Positions 17,065-26,506 of a DNA stretch of 47,727 nucleotides are shown here, piece by piece; position 1 is the stretch's first letter, and the number at the start of each line of letters is the position of its first letter. Source of the stretch: Bacillota bacterium (GTDB taxonomy: Bacteria; Bacillota; Limnochordia; DTU087); contig JAAYSL010000031.1 of NCBI GenBank assembly GCA_012518315.1, positions 1 through 47,727 of the forward strand, given 5' to 3'. The position numbers and the translations under genes were made by a program. Under the pieces are notes generated by a model. That model was not told the origin of the DNA. It worked only from the letters and a program-made list of their open reading frames with translations, and did not search any database.

Positions 17065-17487
17065 TTGAGCATTTTCCATGCTTTCCGCATCAGTGGATCT
17101 GCATTGACTGCTGAGCGGCTGAGAATGGACACTATAGCCAACAACTTGGCAAATGCCAATAGTACCCGCACTGAAGGTGGGGGGCCCTATCAGCGCCAAG
17201 TCCCGGTGTTTGCTGCCCAAGCAGCACAGCAGTCTCTGGGCAATGGTTTTCGAGGAGGCGGGGTACGGGTTGTGGGCATTTATGCTGATCCATCACCACC
17301 TCGATTGGTGTATGAGCCAGAGCACCCGGATGCCAACGAGGAAGGCTATGTGGAGTATCCGAATGTGAGTATTGTCACGGAAATGGTAGATATGATCAGT
17401 GCCACCAGGGCTTATGAGGCGAATATCACCATTCTCAATTCATCGCGGAACATGGCGCAGAAAGCACTGGAGATTGGTCGTGGTTAA
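17065..17487 (+). CDS. flgC: Flagellar basal-body rod protein FlgC
   Basis: Rod subunit next to FlgB. Family parts are FHAFRISGSALTAERLRMDTIANNLANANSTRTEGGGPYQRQ at the start (split here by motif: residues 3-45) and the C-terminal YVEYPNVSIVTEMVDMISA with ATRAYEANI. About 140 aa, the usual size. TTG at 17065 is chosen because AGGAGGG lies seven bases upstream; TTG 17047 has no site. It follows flgB after 28 bases. Confidence 0.95.
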   Translation: MSIFHAFRISGSALTAERLRMDTIANNLANANSTRTEGGGPYQRQVPVFAAQAAQQSLGNGFRGGGVRVVGIYADPSPPRLVYEPEHPDANEEGYVEYPNVSIVTEMVDMISATRAYEANITILNSSRNMAQKALEIGRG

Positions 17488-17553
17488 CCAGATGGAGCCT
17501 GACTTCTAGCGGTGTTAATGTCGAGTCACGTCGAAACACAGAGGTGGACAACC

Positions 17554-17850
17554 ATGAGAGTTTCAACCATAATCAGTCAATCGCCGATTTTCTTGCGGGA
17601 TCTGGCATCTCGTCCGAAAGATGAGGAATTAGCTTTTGCCGGAGCACTAAAGAAAGCACTAGACTCAGTGGACACCCTAGAAAAAGATGCTGAGCGATTG
17701 ACTGAAGCTTTGATTAGAGGAGAACCTTCGGTGGAGATTCATGATGTTGTATTGGCCGCTGAAAAAGCTCGCCTAGCCCTAGACTTGACGGTTTCCATCC
17801 GCAATAAGTTGGTGGAGGCGTATCAAGAGATCATGCGGATGCAGATTTGA
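17554..17850 (+). CDS. fliE: Flagellar hook-basal body protein FliE
   Basis: Small protein joining the MS-ring to the rod and an early export substrate. The family core is FAGALKKALDSVDTLEKDAERL, GEPSVEIHDVVLAAEKARLAL and the C-terminal VRNKLVEAYQEIMRMQI-like ending (here IRNKLVEAYQEIMRMQI). 98 aa, a normal size. ATG 17554 has GAGGTGG six bases upstream; an ATG at 17512 is upstream in frame but lacks a site. The order flgB-flgC-fliE-fliF is the standard one. Confidence 0.94.
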   Translation: MRVSTIISQSPIFLRDLASRPKDEELAFAGALKKALDSVDTLEKDAERLTEALIRGEPSVEIHDVVLAAEKARLALDLTVSIRNKLVEAYQEIMRMQI

Positions 17851-17914
17851 CGCAGCTCATGATGGTCGGCAGTTCCGCTAAATGAGGGCTGCTGGAATAG
17901 GGATGGTGGCGTGT

Positions 17915-19453
17915 GTGAAGGAGTTTTTCTCCAATCTAGAGGAACAGCTGAGCGATATTTGGAGAGGAATGGACAATTCTCGCCGTTGGTTGGTATTGGG
18001 CTTAACGGCGGGAGTCCTCTTTTTCCTCATCTTCGGAATCATACATCTGACAAGGGCAGACTATGTTCCGGTTTTCACCAAGATGCAAGCCGAGGATGCA
18101 GCTGAAGTTGTCTCTTTCCTAAAAGACCAGAGCATACCATACCAGATTGGTCAACAAGGTACCGCCGTTCTGGTTCCCCAAGGGAAGGTTCATGAGGTGA
18201 GGATGCAGCTAGCTAGTGAGGGTCTACCTCGGGGTGGTGTTGTTGGTCTTGAGCTTTGGGATCACACATCATTGACCGAGACGGATTTTGACCGGCGTAT
18301 TCGTCTTCTTAGGGCTCTACAAGGTGAATTAACCCGTACATTAATGGGTCTTGAGGCGATAGAAAACGCCCGGGTACATATAGTCCTGCCCGAAAACAGT
18401 CTTTTCATTGAAGCGCAGAATCCCGCTACTGCATCGGTTTTCTTGGTACTGAAGCAGGGGCGTATTCTGCAGGATAATCAGATTCGCGGTATAGCCCACC
18501 TTGTGGCTAGCAGTGTGGAGGGCTTACTCCCGGAGAATGTGACTATCATAGATAATCGTGGCAACGTACTATCTGATCGTTTGATGGTCAGTTCTGGAGC
18601 GGTCAATAGTGGGCAGATACTACAGCAGCTAGAGATCGAGCACAGCTATGAAACCGCTGTGGAACGCAGTATTCAGGCCATGCTGGAACGAGTCTTTGGC
18701 TTGGGTCGTGTTGTAGTACGGGTAAAGGCTGATCTCGATTTCAACTATGAGGAACTGCGAGAAAAACGCAGTGAGCCTGTGGTGGGTAGTAGAGGCGTAG
18801 TCATCAGTGAGGAAACCCGTAGTGAGACATATCGGGGAACCGGGGGAGGCGGGGTGCCTGGTGTAGCCACTAATGTGCCAGGCTACACATCGCCGGCGGT
18901 GACAGGTGAATCGGAGTATGAGAAGCAAGAAGTAACCCGCAATTACGAGATCAGTGTTAGCGAGAAATACAAGGTGAAACCTCCAGGTGAGGTGCGCAAC
19001 CTATCAGTGGCTGTCTGGGTCGATGGTGAACTCACCGAGGAGCAACGAGAAAGAGTGGTGGCGATGGTCTCCTCTGCTGCTGGACTCCAGCCAGAACGGG
19101 GAGACATAGTGCAGGTGGACAGTATGCCCTTTGCAGTTGAGGCCGCTCCTGCCATGGCTTCTGGTGCCTTAGGTAAGGCAGGGATCTGGGACTGGCGGCT
19201 GTTTTTGCTAGTGGCGATGGTGTTGCTTCTCTTGGTTCTTGTACTAAGGAGAAGAGCAAGACCAGTAGCCCCTGTGGATGAACCCATACCTGCTGTTGAT
19301 GTTTTGTTAGAGGATGAGGAAGAGATTCCAGATAGACCACTTTCACCCGAAGAGGAGCGGCGCCTCCGAGTAAGGCGTGAGATTGAGCGCATGGCAGAGC
19401 AAGATCCAGAGGGTCTGGCACGCTTAGTCAGGGCCTGGATGATGGAGGAATAG
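17915..19453 (+). CDS. fliF: Flagellar M-ring protein FliF
   Basis: Forms the MS-ring on which the export gate and C-ring assemble. From GTG 17915 (512 aa) it begins MKEFFSNLEEQL. Membrane segment 1 covers about residues 24-46, and the YscJ/FliF ring-building domains follow (YVPVFTKMQAEDAAEVVSFL, GLPRGGVVGLELWD, RVHIVLPENSLF). Membrane segment 2 is at about 425-444. The C-terminal tail RREIERMAEQDPEGLARLVR binds FliG. The GTG is preferred because GGTGG lies five bases before it; ATG codons at 17882 and 17903 lack spacing or a site. The periplasmic region carries a low-complexity glycine/threonine loop, as in many homologues. Confidence 0.95.
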   Translation: MKEFFSNLEEQLSDIWRGMDNSRRWLVLGLTAGVLFFLIFGIIHLTRADYVPVFTKMQAEDAAEVVSFLKDQSIPYQIGQQGTAVLVPQGKVHEVRMQLASEGLPRGGVVGLELWDHTSLTETDFDRRIRLLRALQGELTRTLMGLEAIENARVHIVLPENSLFIEAQNPATASVFLVLKQGRILQDNQIRGIAHLVASSVEGLLPENVTIIDNRGNVLSDRLMVSSGAVNSGQILQQLEIEHSYETAVERSIQAMLERVFGLGRVVVRVKADLDFNYEELREKRSEPVVGSRGVVISEETRSETYRGTGGGGVPGVATNVPGYTSPAVTGESEYEKQEVTRNYEISVSEKYKVKPPGEVRNLSVAVWVDGELTEEQRERVVAMVSSAAGLQPERGDIVQVDSMPFAVEAAPAMASGALGKAGIWDWRLFLLVAMVLLLLVLVLRRRARPVAPVDEPIPAVDVLLEDEEEIPDRPLSPEEERRLRVRREIERMAEQDPEGLARLVRAWMMEE

Positions 19454-19538
19454 TGCAGGGCTGTGTCGTGTACGGTGAGGAGGGAAAGGGCAAAACCCTT
19501 CAGGCTTTGCCAAGGGATTAAAGCCCAAAGGTATGTCA

Positions 19539-20546
19539 ATGAGGTTTTCAGATCTAACGGGAAAGCAAAAGGCAGCCATTCTGCTTATCACATTGGGCCC
19601 AGATGTATCTGCCCGGGTGTTTCGCCATCTTAGAGAAGATGAGATTGAGGATCTGACATTGGAGATTGCGGCTTTACCCCGAGTAGAGCCGGAATACAAA
19701 GATGCCATCCTAGGCGAGTTTCACGAGCTTTGTCTCGCCAGTGAGTACATGTCTCAAGGAGGCATCGAATACGCCAAAGAGGTATTGGAAAAGGCCTTGG
19801 GTGCTGAGCGTGCCCATGAAGTTATTACCAGGCTGACAGCATCACTGCAAGTGCGACCTTTTGATTTTGCCCGTAAAGCTGATCCGGGACAACTGCTTAA
19901 CTTCATTCAAAATGAGCACCCACAGACCATTGCTCTAATCATGGCTTATCTGCAGCCAGAACAGGCAGGCATAGTCCTTTCGGCATTGCCAGCAGAAAGA
20001 CAAGCTGATGTTGCCCGGCGGCTAGCTACTTTGGATCGAACCAGTCCCGATGTACTAAGGGAGATTGAGGGTACCTTGGAACGCAAGCTATCTTCCTTTA
20101 TGATTCAGGATTTTACAGCGGCTGGTGGTCTTGAGGCCACAGTAGAGGTTCTCAACCGGGTGGATAGAGTTACGGAAAGAACTATTATGGATACCTTGGA
20201 AGAAGAGGATCCAGAACTAGCCGATGAGATCCGCAAGCGGATGTTCTTGTTTGAGGATATCGTGAAACTTGATGACCGGGCTATCCAACAGGTGATCCGG
20301 GAAGTGGATACTAGAGACTGGGCTCTGGCCTTGAAAACAGCCAGTGAGGAAGTTTCAGGTCGCATCTACAAGAACATGTCCAAACGGGCCGGTGATATGC
20401 TGAGGGAAGACATCGAGTATATGGGCCCTGTGCGGTTACGGGATGTGGAGGAAGCGCAGCAAAGAGTTGTTTCTACGATTCGGCGCCTGGAGGAAACCGG
20501 CGAGATCATTATCTCCCGGGGTGGGGAGGATGAGGTAGTTGTCTAG
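19539..20546 (+). CDS. fliG: Flagellar motor switch protein FliG
   Basis: C-ring protein that contacts MotA and sets rotation direction. The N-domain (LTGKQKAAILLITLGPDVSARVFRHL) binds FliF. The middle domain has the EHPQTIALIMAYLQPEQAG (EHPQR-like) motif. The C-domain contains the charged torque helix (DDRAIQQVIREVDTRDWALAL) and DMLREDIEYMGPVRLRDVEEAQQ. 335 aa. ATG 19539 is favoured over ATG 19533, because AAAGG is seven rather than one base away. The stop overlaps the fliH start by eight bases. Confidence 0.97.
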   Translation: MRFSDLTGKQKAAILLITLGPDVSARVFRHLREDEIEDLTLEIAALPRVEPEYKDAILGEFHELCLASEYMSQGGIEYAKEVLEKALGAERAHEVITRLTASLQVRPFDFARKADPGQLLNFIQNEHPQTIALIMAYLQPEQAGIVLSALPAERQADVARRLATLDRTSPDVLREIEGTLERKLSSFMIQDFTAAGGLEATVEVLNRVDRVTERTIMDTLEEEDPELADEIRKRMFLFEDIVKLDDRAIQQVIREVDTRDWALALKTASEEVSGRIYKNMSKRAGDMLREDIEYMGPVRLRDVEEAQQRVVSTIRRLEETGEIIISRGGEDEVVV

Positions 20547-21336
20547 GATCATTAAGGCGAATTTTCGGCCCGTACTGACCGAAAATGGCTATAGTGAGCG
20601 ACAGATGAATAGGCAAGCATTCCTATCTCCTGAGCCAAATGGCAACCTGGACACTAACCCACGGGCAGCTATTGTTGATGCAGCAACGGTGATTCGTACT
20701 GCCCAAGATCGGGCAGTGAGATTGCTCAATCAGGCAGAGGAGCGGGTGGTGGAGCTGGTTTCGGCAGCAGAAGAACAGACCATCACCATCCAAGAAAAGG
20801 CACGGGAATCCGGCCTTGAGCAGGGTTACAGCCAGGGCTATGAGGATGGCTATGGCGCGGGTCTGGCCGCGGCCAAAGCAGCAGCAAAGGCGGAAATGCA
20901 ACAAGAAATGGCATTGATCAAACAAGTTGCCCGGGAATGTCAGGAGATCCGTAGTCATGCTATTGCTCAGGCAGAACGGGATGTTGTGGTACTGAGCTTG
21001 GCCATTGCCGAGAAAATCATTAAGCAAAAGGTTGAGGAACAGCCCGGGCTTACAGCTAACATAATCAAAGACGTTGCTCGGCGGGTGCAAGGTGAAGCAA
21101 ATGCGGTTATTCGAGTACACCCTACAGTGCTGGAGTCCCTCGGAGAATTGGTCACAGAAGATGAGCTGCCCGCCAATGCCGCGTCAGTCGGATGGGAGTT
21201 GGTGGGGGATGCCAGTGTTGAGCCTGGTGGATGCTTGTTAGAGACTGAATTTGGCAGAGTCGATGCTAGTCTAGAGACTAGATTTCTTAGTGTAAGTGAG
21301 TCTCTGCTCCAGCTACTGGAGGGCGAGGGAATTTGA
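20539..21336 (+). CDS. fliH: Flagellar assembly protein FliH
   Basis: Regulator and stator of the export ATPase FliI. It has an N-terminal variable stretch, a long helix with the GxxxG-like run LEQGYSQGYEDGYGAGLAAA at about residues 95-115, and a C-terminal domain starting VVLSLAIAEKIIKQKV with a VHPTVLESL segment. 265 aa, the usual size. It starts with TTG at 20539 inside the fliG 3' end, with GGAGG upstream, and ends overlapping fliI. Tight overlaps on both sides suggest translational coupling of fliG, fliH and fliI. Confidence 0.92.
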   Translation: MSRIIKANFRPVLTENGYSERQMNRQAFLSPEPNGNLDTNPRAAIVDAATVIRTAQDRAVRLLNQAEERVVELVSAAEEQTITIQEKARESGLEQGYSQGYEDGYGAGLAAAKAAAKAEMQQEMALIKQVARECQEIRSHAIAQAERDVVVLSLAIAEKIIKQKVEEQPGLTANIIKDVARRVQGEANAVIRVHPTVLESLGELVTEDELPANAASVGWELVGDASVEPGGCLLETEFGRVDASLETRFLSVSESLLQLLEGEGI

Positions 21337-22649
21337 AAAGTGGTTTCCCCTTGAAGCGCTACCTAAGAAGGGTTCAGCTCGCTGAGGATGTGAAGGAGTA
21401 TGGAGAGGTTACCCAGGTGATTGGGCTCACCATCGAAGCTAATGGTCCGAGAGCCAACATAGGAGAGATCTGTGAGGTTTTCGCCACCTCTGGAAAAGGG
21501 ATTCCCGCCGAAGTAGTAGGGTTTCGTGATCAGCGCCTGATTCTCATGCCCTTGGGGGACATTTCGGGAGTTGGTCCTGGCAGCCTGGTGCAGGCTGGTC
21601 GGGGAAGGTTAGTTGCTGAAGTAGGCCATAACCTTCTAGGTAGAGTCTTAGATGGCTTGGGAAGTCCCATGGATGGTAAAGGATCCCTTAAAGGTATTGG
21701 TCATTATCCATTGTATAGTCAACCGCCGGAACCACTGGAGCGGCAGCGGATCAAGGAACCTTTATCGGTAGGTGTTAGGGCAATTGACGGCCTGCTCACC
21801 TGTGGTAAGGGACAGCGTATTGGGATTTTTTCCGGTAGCGGTGTGGGCAAGAGTACCTTGCTGGGCATGATGGCTCGCAATACAGCTGCAGACATAAACG
21901 TGATTGCCCTGGTTGGTGAACGGGGCCGTGAAGTAAGGGAGTTTATCGAGCGGGATCTTGGCCAAGATGGTTTGGCCCGCTCAGTGGTGGTAGTAGCCAC
22001 TTCTGATCAGCCTGCTTTGATTCGGTTGAAAGGGGCATACACCGCAACCGCCATCGCTGAGTACTTTCGGGATGAAGGCTATGATGTGCTCTTTATGATG
22101 GATTCGGTTAGCCGATTTGCGGCGGCCCAAAGAGAAGTTGGCCTGGCTGTGGGCGAGCCACCGGCAACCCGTGGGTATCCACCTTCGGTGTTTGCCGTAC
22201 TGCCAAAGCTCCTTGAGCGAACCGGTCCAGGCAAGACAGGTACCATTACGGCTTTCTACACCGTTTTGGTTGAAGGTGATGACCTAAATGAACCAGTTTC
22301 TGATACCGTAAGGGGGATTTTGGATGGCCATATAGTCCTTACTCGGAAACTAGCTGATAGAGGACACTACCCAGCCATTGATGTATTGGCCAGTGTTAGC
22401 CGAGTCATGCCCGAGGTCGTCTCACAGGAGCACCAAAAGGTAGCCATCCAAGTGAAAGAGATGTTGGCCGCGTACCAGGAGATGGAGGATTTAATCAATA
22501 TTGGGGCGTATAGGAGTGGAAGTAATCCCCGGGTAGATCGGGCCATTAGTCTGATGGAACCAATCAGGAGCTATCTTCGGCAAAGTGTCCAGGAAAGGGC
22601 AGCATGGGATGCAGCCCTCACCGGTCTTTTGGAGCTGACAGATGACTGA
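21333..22649 (+). CDS. fliI: Flagellum-specific ATPase FliI
   Basis: ATPase of the flagellar type III export apparatus, related to F1 beta subunits. Walker A GSGVGKST is at residues 168-175; Walker B is VLFMMDSVSRFA. Other signatures are GLLTCGKGQRIGIFSGSG, GERGREVREFIE and the family stretch GEPPATRGYPPSVFA. 438 aa, standard. It starts TTG at 21333 in a TTGA overlap with the fliH stop. Acts with FliH and FliJ, which flank it. Confidence 0.97.
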   Translation: MKSGFPLKRYLRRVQLAEDVKEYGEVTQVIGLTIEANGPRANIGEICEVFATSGKGIPAEVVGFRDQRLILMPLGDISGVGPGSLVQAGRGRLVAEVGHNLLGRVLDGLGSPMDGKGSLKGIGHYPLYSQPPEPLERQRIKEPLSVGVRAIDGLLTCGKGQRIGIFSGSGVGKSTLLGMMARNTAADINVIALVGERGREVREFIERDLGQDGLARSVVVVATSDQPALIRLKGAYTATAIAEYFRDEGYDVLFMMDSVSRFAAAQREVGLAVGEPPATRGYPPSVFAVLPKLLERTGPGKTGTITAFYTVLVEGDDLNEPVSDTVRGILDGHIVLTRKLADRGHYPAIDVLASVSRVMPEVVSQEHQKVAIQVKEMLAAYQEMEDLINIGAYRSGSNPRVDRAISLMEPIRSYLRQSVQERAAWDAALTGLLELTDD

Positions 22650-22681
22650 TTGGTGACTAAGCGATTACAGGAGGACAGGGT

Positions 22682-23140
22682 TTGAGCTCGCATTTCCAGT
22701 TTAGTCTTCAGAGAGTACTCGAACTGCGGGAGCGCCTGGAAGAGCAGGCCGCTCAGGAACTTGGACACCTTCAGTCCTTGGAAATCGACGCCAGAAGGAC
22801 ACTTGCTCTACAGGACAGCCAGCGCGGACAACAGCTGAGTGCCTGGCGGGAGATAAGTCAAGGAGTATTGGATATTGGCGAGCTGGAGACTTATCAGCGC
22901 TACTTGGAGTTGCTTGATCAAGAGATAAACCAGCAGCGTGCTCTAGTCCAGGAGCTTGAGGCCTCGGTAAGACAGCAGACTGAAAAGTACTTGGCTGCCC
23001 GGCGCAAGCGTGAAATGCTGGAAAAGCTCAAGGAAAAGGAATATGCCGAGTATCACCGAGAGCTGTTGGGTAAAGAACAGCGAGAGCTAGATGATATAGC
23101 GGCCACAAGATTTATGCAGCGGGAGGCACCTTCCTCGTGA
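22682..23140 (+). CDS. fliJ: Flagellar export protein FliJ
   Basis: Coiled-coil stalk-like protein of the export ATPase complex. The N-terminus FQFSLQRVLELRERLEEQAA is characteristic, and the whole 152-aa chain is charged helix with heptads and no globular domain. TTG 22682 has AGGAGG seven bases upstream. It overlaps the start of the next gene by four bases. The family is poorly conserved; position after fliI and the helical pattern make the call. Confidence 0.9.
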   Translation: MSSHFQFSLQRVLELRERLEEQAAQELGHLQSLEIDARRTLALQDSQRGQQLSAWREISQGVLDIGELETYQRYLELLDQEINQQRALVQELEASVRQQTEKYLAARRKREMLEKLKEKEYAEYHRELLGKEQRELDDIAATRFMQREAPSS

Positions 23141-23715
23141 AAAGATGGATTCTTGCAATCTTAATATTACTTATGGCGATAGTCTCGGCTGCCATCATGC
23201 TGCAGGCCACTGGAGTCATTAATCTTAAGCCAATGGCGATCCAACGCATGGAAGCTATGCCGGCATTAGCTCCCCATCTACAGATATATCGAGTGGGACT
23301 TGCAGCTAGGCAGGAAATTGAGGAAATGGAAGCAAAGATTGACAGGGAAAAGGGAGAACTGATCCAACGGGAGCTAGAATTGGATACCAGGGCGGAAGCT
23401 CTGACAGCCAAAGAAAATGAGTTAGCGAGATCCCGAAGTGAATTTGAGCAAGAAAAAGAGGAACTAGTCAAGCTAAAGCAAGAGATAGATGCGGCTCGGG
23501 AAGGGTTTTTGGAGCTTGACCGGCTGCGAGCCATTTACTCAGAGATGAAAGGCAAGGATGCCGCCAAGATCATGAGTCAGCTCCGCCCAGAGATGGTGGC
23601 TTTCCTCTTGGCGGAGATGGATCCAGAGGTAGCGGGAGATATTCTCAGCAACCTTGATCCGAAAACGGCGGCGGAGATCACCCGTATGGCCCTGACTAAC
23701 AAGAAATTGCCTTGA
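23137..23715 (+). CDS. MotE/YlxF-like flagellar protein with MgtE_N-type C-terminal domain
   Basis: A 192-aa protein with one N-terminal membrane segment (about residues 5-27), a long coiled coil (about 60-130) and a C-terminal MgtE-N-like helical domain (MKGKDAAKIMSQLRPEMVAF, then MDPEVAGDILSNLDPKTAAEI). This architecture matches YlxF of Bacillus and MotE of alphaproteobacteria, the latter a chaperone of the stator protein MotC. The gene starts with GTG overlapping the fliJ stop. Its position between fliJ and fliK is the same as ylxF. Its exact role in Bacillota is not settled; it may guide stator or hook assembly. Confidence 0.85.
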   Translation: MKRWILAILILLMAIVSAAIMLQATGVINLKPMAIQRMEAMPALAPHLQIYRVGLAARQEIEEMEAKIDREKGELIQRELELDTRAEALTAKENELARSRSEFEQEKEELVKLKQEIDAAREGFLELDRLRAIYSEMKGKDAAKIMSQLRPEMVAFLLAEMDPEVAGDILSNLDPKTAAEITRMALTNKKLP

Positions 23716-23790
23716 CAGCAAGGGTACTAGACCCTTGATGGATAAGAGTAAGGCACAGACTAATGTGCCCGGAAGGGAGGTGATGAAAAG

Positions 23791-26028
23791 ATGCTAGCAG
23801 ATTTGGCGGTGAAGCCTAGCTTACAATCTCAGAATGAAGCTATGCTACCAAAGCAGCCAAGTTTGGGGGAAGGTGCACGTGGCGAAATCGTGTCCTTCAG
23901 TGCTGAGCTGGGAGAGGCCATGGGGTCAGGCAAGGGCTTGGCCAGAAGTGAATTGTCCGAGGGCCGGGAGAAATCCACGGTGACCGATAAGTCAGCTGCC
24001 CAGTGGAAGGATGACGAAGCCAGGCAAACGAGGCTCCGCCGGGCGAATAGCTTGGGTTATATCGAGCACCCGATCCCTCTAGGGATAATCGGCCAGCTAG
24101 CCAATGTGGTGGATCCCAATAGTAGTCTAGAAATGCTACTAACACAGGGCAAAGAACAGCTCGATGGTATGGGAGTGTCGGTGGCGCCGGAAACCCAACT
24201 TGGTAAGACAGAGCAGAGGGACGCTGTGGGAATGTGGGGCAATGAGGCAACTCAGATAGTGGTTGATGATGAGGAAACAAGATGTGTTCCAGATATGGAT
24301 GTGACTTTAACTGGAGACGATGCTTTGTCTCTACCCGGGCATCTCGCAGGTGCTGCAGATTGGGCAGTCTCACAAGCTGTGGGGACATTGAAGAACCCTA
24401 TTGGAGAAGCTGGGATCTCGACTAGTGGTGATGGGGATGCCATTAGAAGCTATACCGCGGAAAGAGTCATCACCGGCTTTCCTCTGCCGATAGGTTCCAC
24501 AGCAGACTTAGCGATAGGCTCGGTGCTGGAGGAAGACGCTCTCTTGGCCTTGCTACAAGAAGACCGGGACCCGCTGCAGACCAAGACGGATGATGGGACA
24601 GACTCCCATACCAACGGTGACATTGGGCTAGGTAGATCGTCTTTGCTTTCCCCAAAGGTAAGCCCAGCACCCTGGGGCCCGTTCATGGGAAAAGCTGGCG
24701 ATTCAAGACAATCTGGCAGACCTGTGGGGAGAGCAGGAGATGATGTAGACTTGCTTTCTACCCTATTGGGGCAAGATGCGGCACAGGAAGAAAGCCTAGC
24801 TGTCATCCCAAATCATTCGGAGCATCCAGGTGGGGCAGGTCTTGATGCACGGAAGGCCGTGAGCTTAGACAGAACTCAGGTCGAGGAGTGGCTACTTATC
24901 GACAAAGCAATGGTGGAGACCATTCCATCAGGAACGCCTTCACTTGAGGACGATGCCGTCATGTCGCGATTTACTTCCTACCAGTATGGACCAGAAGGTG
25001 GCTCAGGGAACTTGACCTTAGGGGTAGCTGCTAATGAGCCGGCTCGGGATGACTTAGGGCCTGGTGGCCAGGATGGTACCAGTGACGAGGTAGCCCTAGG
25101 GAGTATGAGAGAATCTGCATCCGTGGAACCAAAGGTGGTAGTAGGACAACACTTTGATGTCACAACCGAAGAGTTAGCAGCTCCTCTACAGCAGCAGGGA
25201 AGCCTTGAGGAGGTGGCTGGAATCCAGGCGAAGAACGAGAAGTCAAGGCCTACAGAGACCAGCTCGGAACCAAATCAGGGTTTGTCATCGTTGGCTTTTC
25301 GCCAGATACGTGTTTCAGTTGCTCCAAAGGGGGAACAGGACAACACCCAGGGTGAAGCACATGCCTTTGAGAATGGCTCAAACATGGCAGAACCAAATGA
25401 AGTGCAGTCAGGTCATGAAGTGACAGAGCTCACGCAGTTCCAGACTGCAGGTTTAGAGCGAACAGAGGGTACACCTGAGAAGACAAAGGATGCAACCTTC
25501 AATACCAAAGAAGTGACGCGGCTAGAAACCCTTTTGGGAACGTCTTTAGAGCAGTCGCCTTTGGTAGAGGAGGCAGGACGAGGACGCCCTAGCCCTAGTG
25601 TTCCTGTGACTGTTAGGCAAGTTGTGGATCAGATCGTCCAGAAGGTTGAGCTAGAGATGAAGGGTGAGTATGGAGAGATCCGCCTGCAGCTAAAGCCAGA
25701 GCACTTGGGAGAACTAGAGATTAAGATCGCCACCAACAATGGGGTAGTATCAGCGGCATTCTTAGCTGAGAGCAAAACGGTAAAGGGGCTAATCGAGGCA
25801 GGTTTACCCCACTTAAAACAGCAACTCATGCAGCAAGGCCTGAATATCCAGGATGTGTCAGTAGAGGTAGGTGGAGGCAATTCCCATGGGAGACAGTCAT
25901 ACACCGGAAGTGCAGATTCCAACTTATCCGGTGCCTGGTACCAGGGTGGTGCCGGTACTGATACTGTAGGTGTAACTGCCCGGCCGCAGCAATCCCTGTG
26001 GGGAAGCACCATCGATTACAGGGCATAG
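23791..26028 (+). CDS. fliK: Flagellar hook-length control protein FliK
   Basis: Secreted molecular ruler that also switches export specificity. The C-terminal Flg_hook domain at roughly residues 610-700 is recognised by EIRLQLKPEHLGELEIKI, then GVVSAAFLAESKTVKGLIEA and LPHLKQQLMQQGLNIQDVSV. The preceding ~600 residues are low-complexity, rich in Asp, Glu, Gly and Ser, as expected of a stretched ruler, and are not conserved. At 745 aa it is longer than the common 400-500 aa. ATG 23791 follows an almost perfect GGGAGGTGAT site. Length may reflect hook length; that is inference. Confidence 0.9.
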   Translation: MLADLAVKPSLQSQNEAMLPKQPSLGEGARGEIVSFSAELGEAMGSGKGLARSELSEGREKSTVTDKSAAQWKDDEARQTRLRRANSLGYIEHPIPLGIIGQLANVVDPNSSLEMLLTQGKEQLDGMGVSVAPETQLGKTEQRDAVGMWGNEATQIVVDDEETRCVPDMDVTLTGDDALSLPGHLAGAADWAVSQAVGTLKNPIGEAGISTSGDGDAIRSYTAERVITGFPLPIGSTADLAIGSVLEEDALLALLQEDRDPLQTKTDDGTDSHTNGDIGLGRSSLLSPKVSPAPWGPFMGKAGDSRQSGRPVGRAGDDVDLLSTLLGQDAAQEESLAVIPNHSEHPGGAGLDARKAVSLDRTQVEEWLLIDKAMVETIPSGTPSLEDDAVMSRFTSYQYGPEGGSGNLTLGVAANEPARDDLGPGGQDGTSDEVALGSMRESASVEPKVVVGQHFDVTTEELAAPLQQQGSLEEVAGIQAKNEKSRPTETSSEPNQGLSSLAFRQIRVSVAPKGEQDNTQGEAHAFENGSNMAEPNEVQSGHEVTELTQFQTAGLERTEGTPEKTKDATFNTKEVTRLETLLGTSLEQSPLVEEAGRGRPSPSVPVTVRQVVDQIVQKVELEMKGEYGEIRLQLKPEHLGELEIKIATNNGVVSAAFLAESKTVKGLIEAGLPHLKQQLMQQGLNIQDVSVEVGGGNSHGRQSYTGSADSNLSGAWYQGGAGTDTVGVTARPQQSLWGSTIDYRA

Positions 26029-26045
26029 ACTTAGGAGGTGAAGTA

Positions 26046-26474
26046 ATGTATGTAGCGAAGGCTGGTACATCACAGTACTATGGCGATGAGGTTAAGACAG
26101 CAACGGAACGCAATCAACTGGACAAGCATGATTTCCTAAGACTTCTGACCACACAGCTGAAGCATCAAGATCCTATGAACCCTATTAAGGATCAGGACTT
26201 TATCGCTCAATTGGCTCAGTTTACTGCATTAGAGCAGACTCAAAACCTTGCTCAGGTCATGGAGAAGTTCGTAACGAATCAAGAGCGTATGGGGCTCGTG
26301 GGCCAGGCAACTAGCCTTCTAGGCAAGGAGGTAGTAGTGATTAACTCCGACACCAACGAGGTGGCCCAGGGGTTGGTAAGTGCCATTCAATTCGCCGATG
26401 GGATGCCGCAACTGTATGTAAATGGAAAAGCCTATTTCCTCTGGGAGGTACAGGCCATCCAAACAGCAAGCTAA
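26046..26474 (+). CDS. flgD: Flagellar hook assembly protein FlgD (short form)
   Basis: Scaffold cap for hook growth. The conserved FlgD N-domain is visible as LDKHDFLRLLTTQLKHQDPMNP followed by FIAQLAQFTALEQ (split motif; residues 25-67). About 142 aa: the C-terminal FlgD Ig-like/Tudor part of proteobacterial proteins is absent or reduced to one small barrel (LLGKEVVVINSDTNEVAQG), as is common in Bacillota. ATG 26046 has AGGAGGTGA upstream; the frame is open 48 bases earlier inside fliK but with no site. Confidence 0.93.
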   Translation: MYVAKAGTSQYYGDEVKTATERNQLDKHDFLRLLTTQLKHQDPMNPIKDQDFIAQLAQFTALEQTQNLAQVMEKFVTNQERMGLVGQATSLLGKEVVVINSDTNEVAQGLVSAIQFADGMPQLYVNGKAYFLWEVQAIQTAS

Positions 26475-26506
26475 TGAGAACCATTGGGTGAAGGAAGGTG
26501 ATTGCC

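Noticed and set aside
18943-19539. Minus-strand open frame of 198 codons opposite fliF
   Set aside because: Serine/threonine-rich mirror of the fliF end, no domain or ribosome site, and all neighbours run on the + strand.
23897-24388. Long minus-strand open frame of 163 codons opposite fliK
   Set aside because: Low-complexity sequence with no recognisable domain, lying wholly inside the low-complexity part of fliK; it is an antisense shadow.
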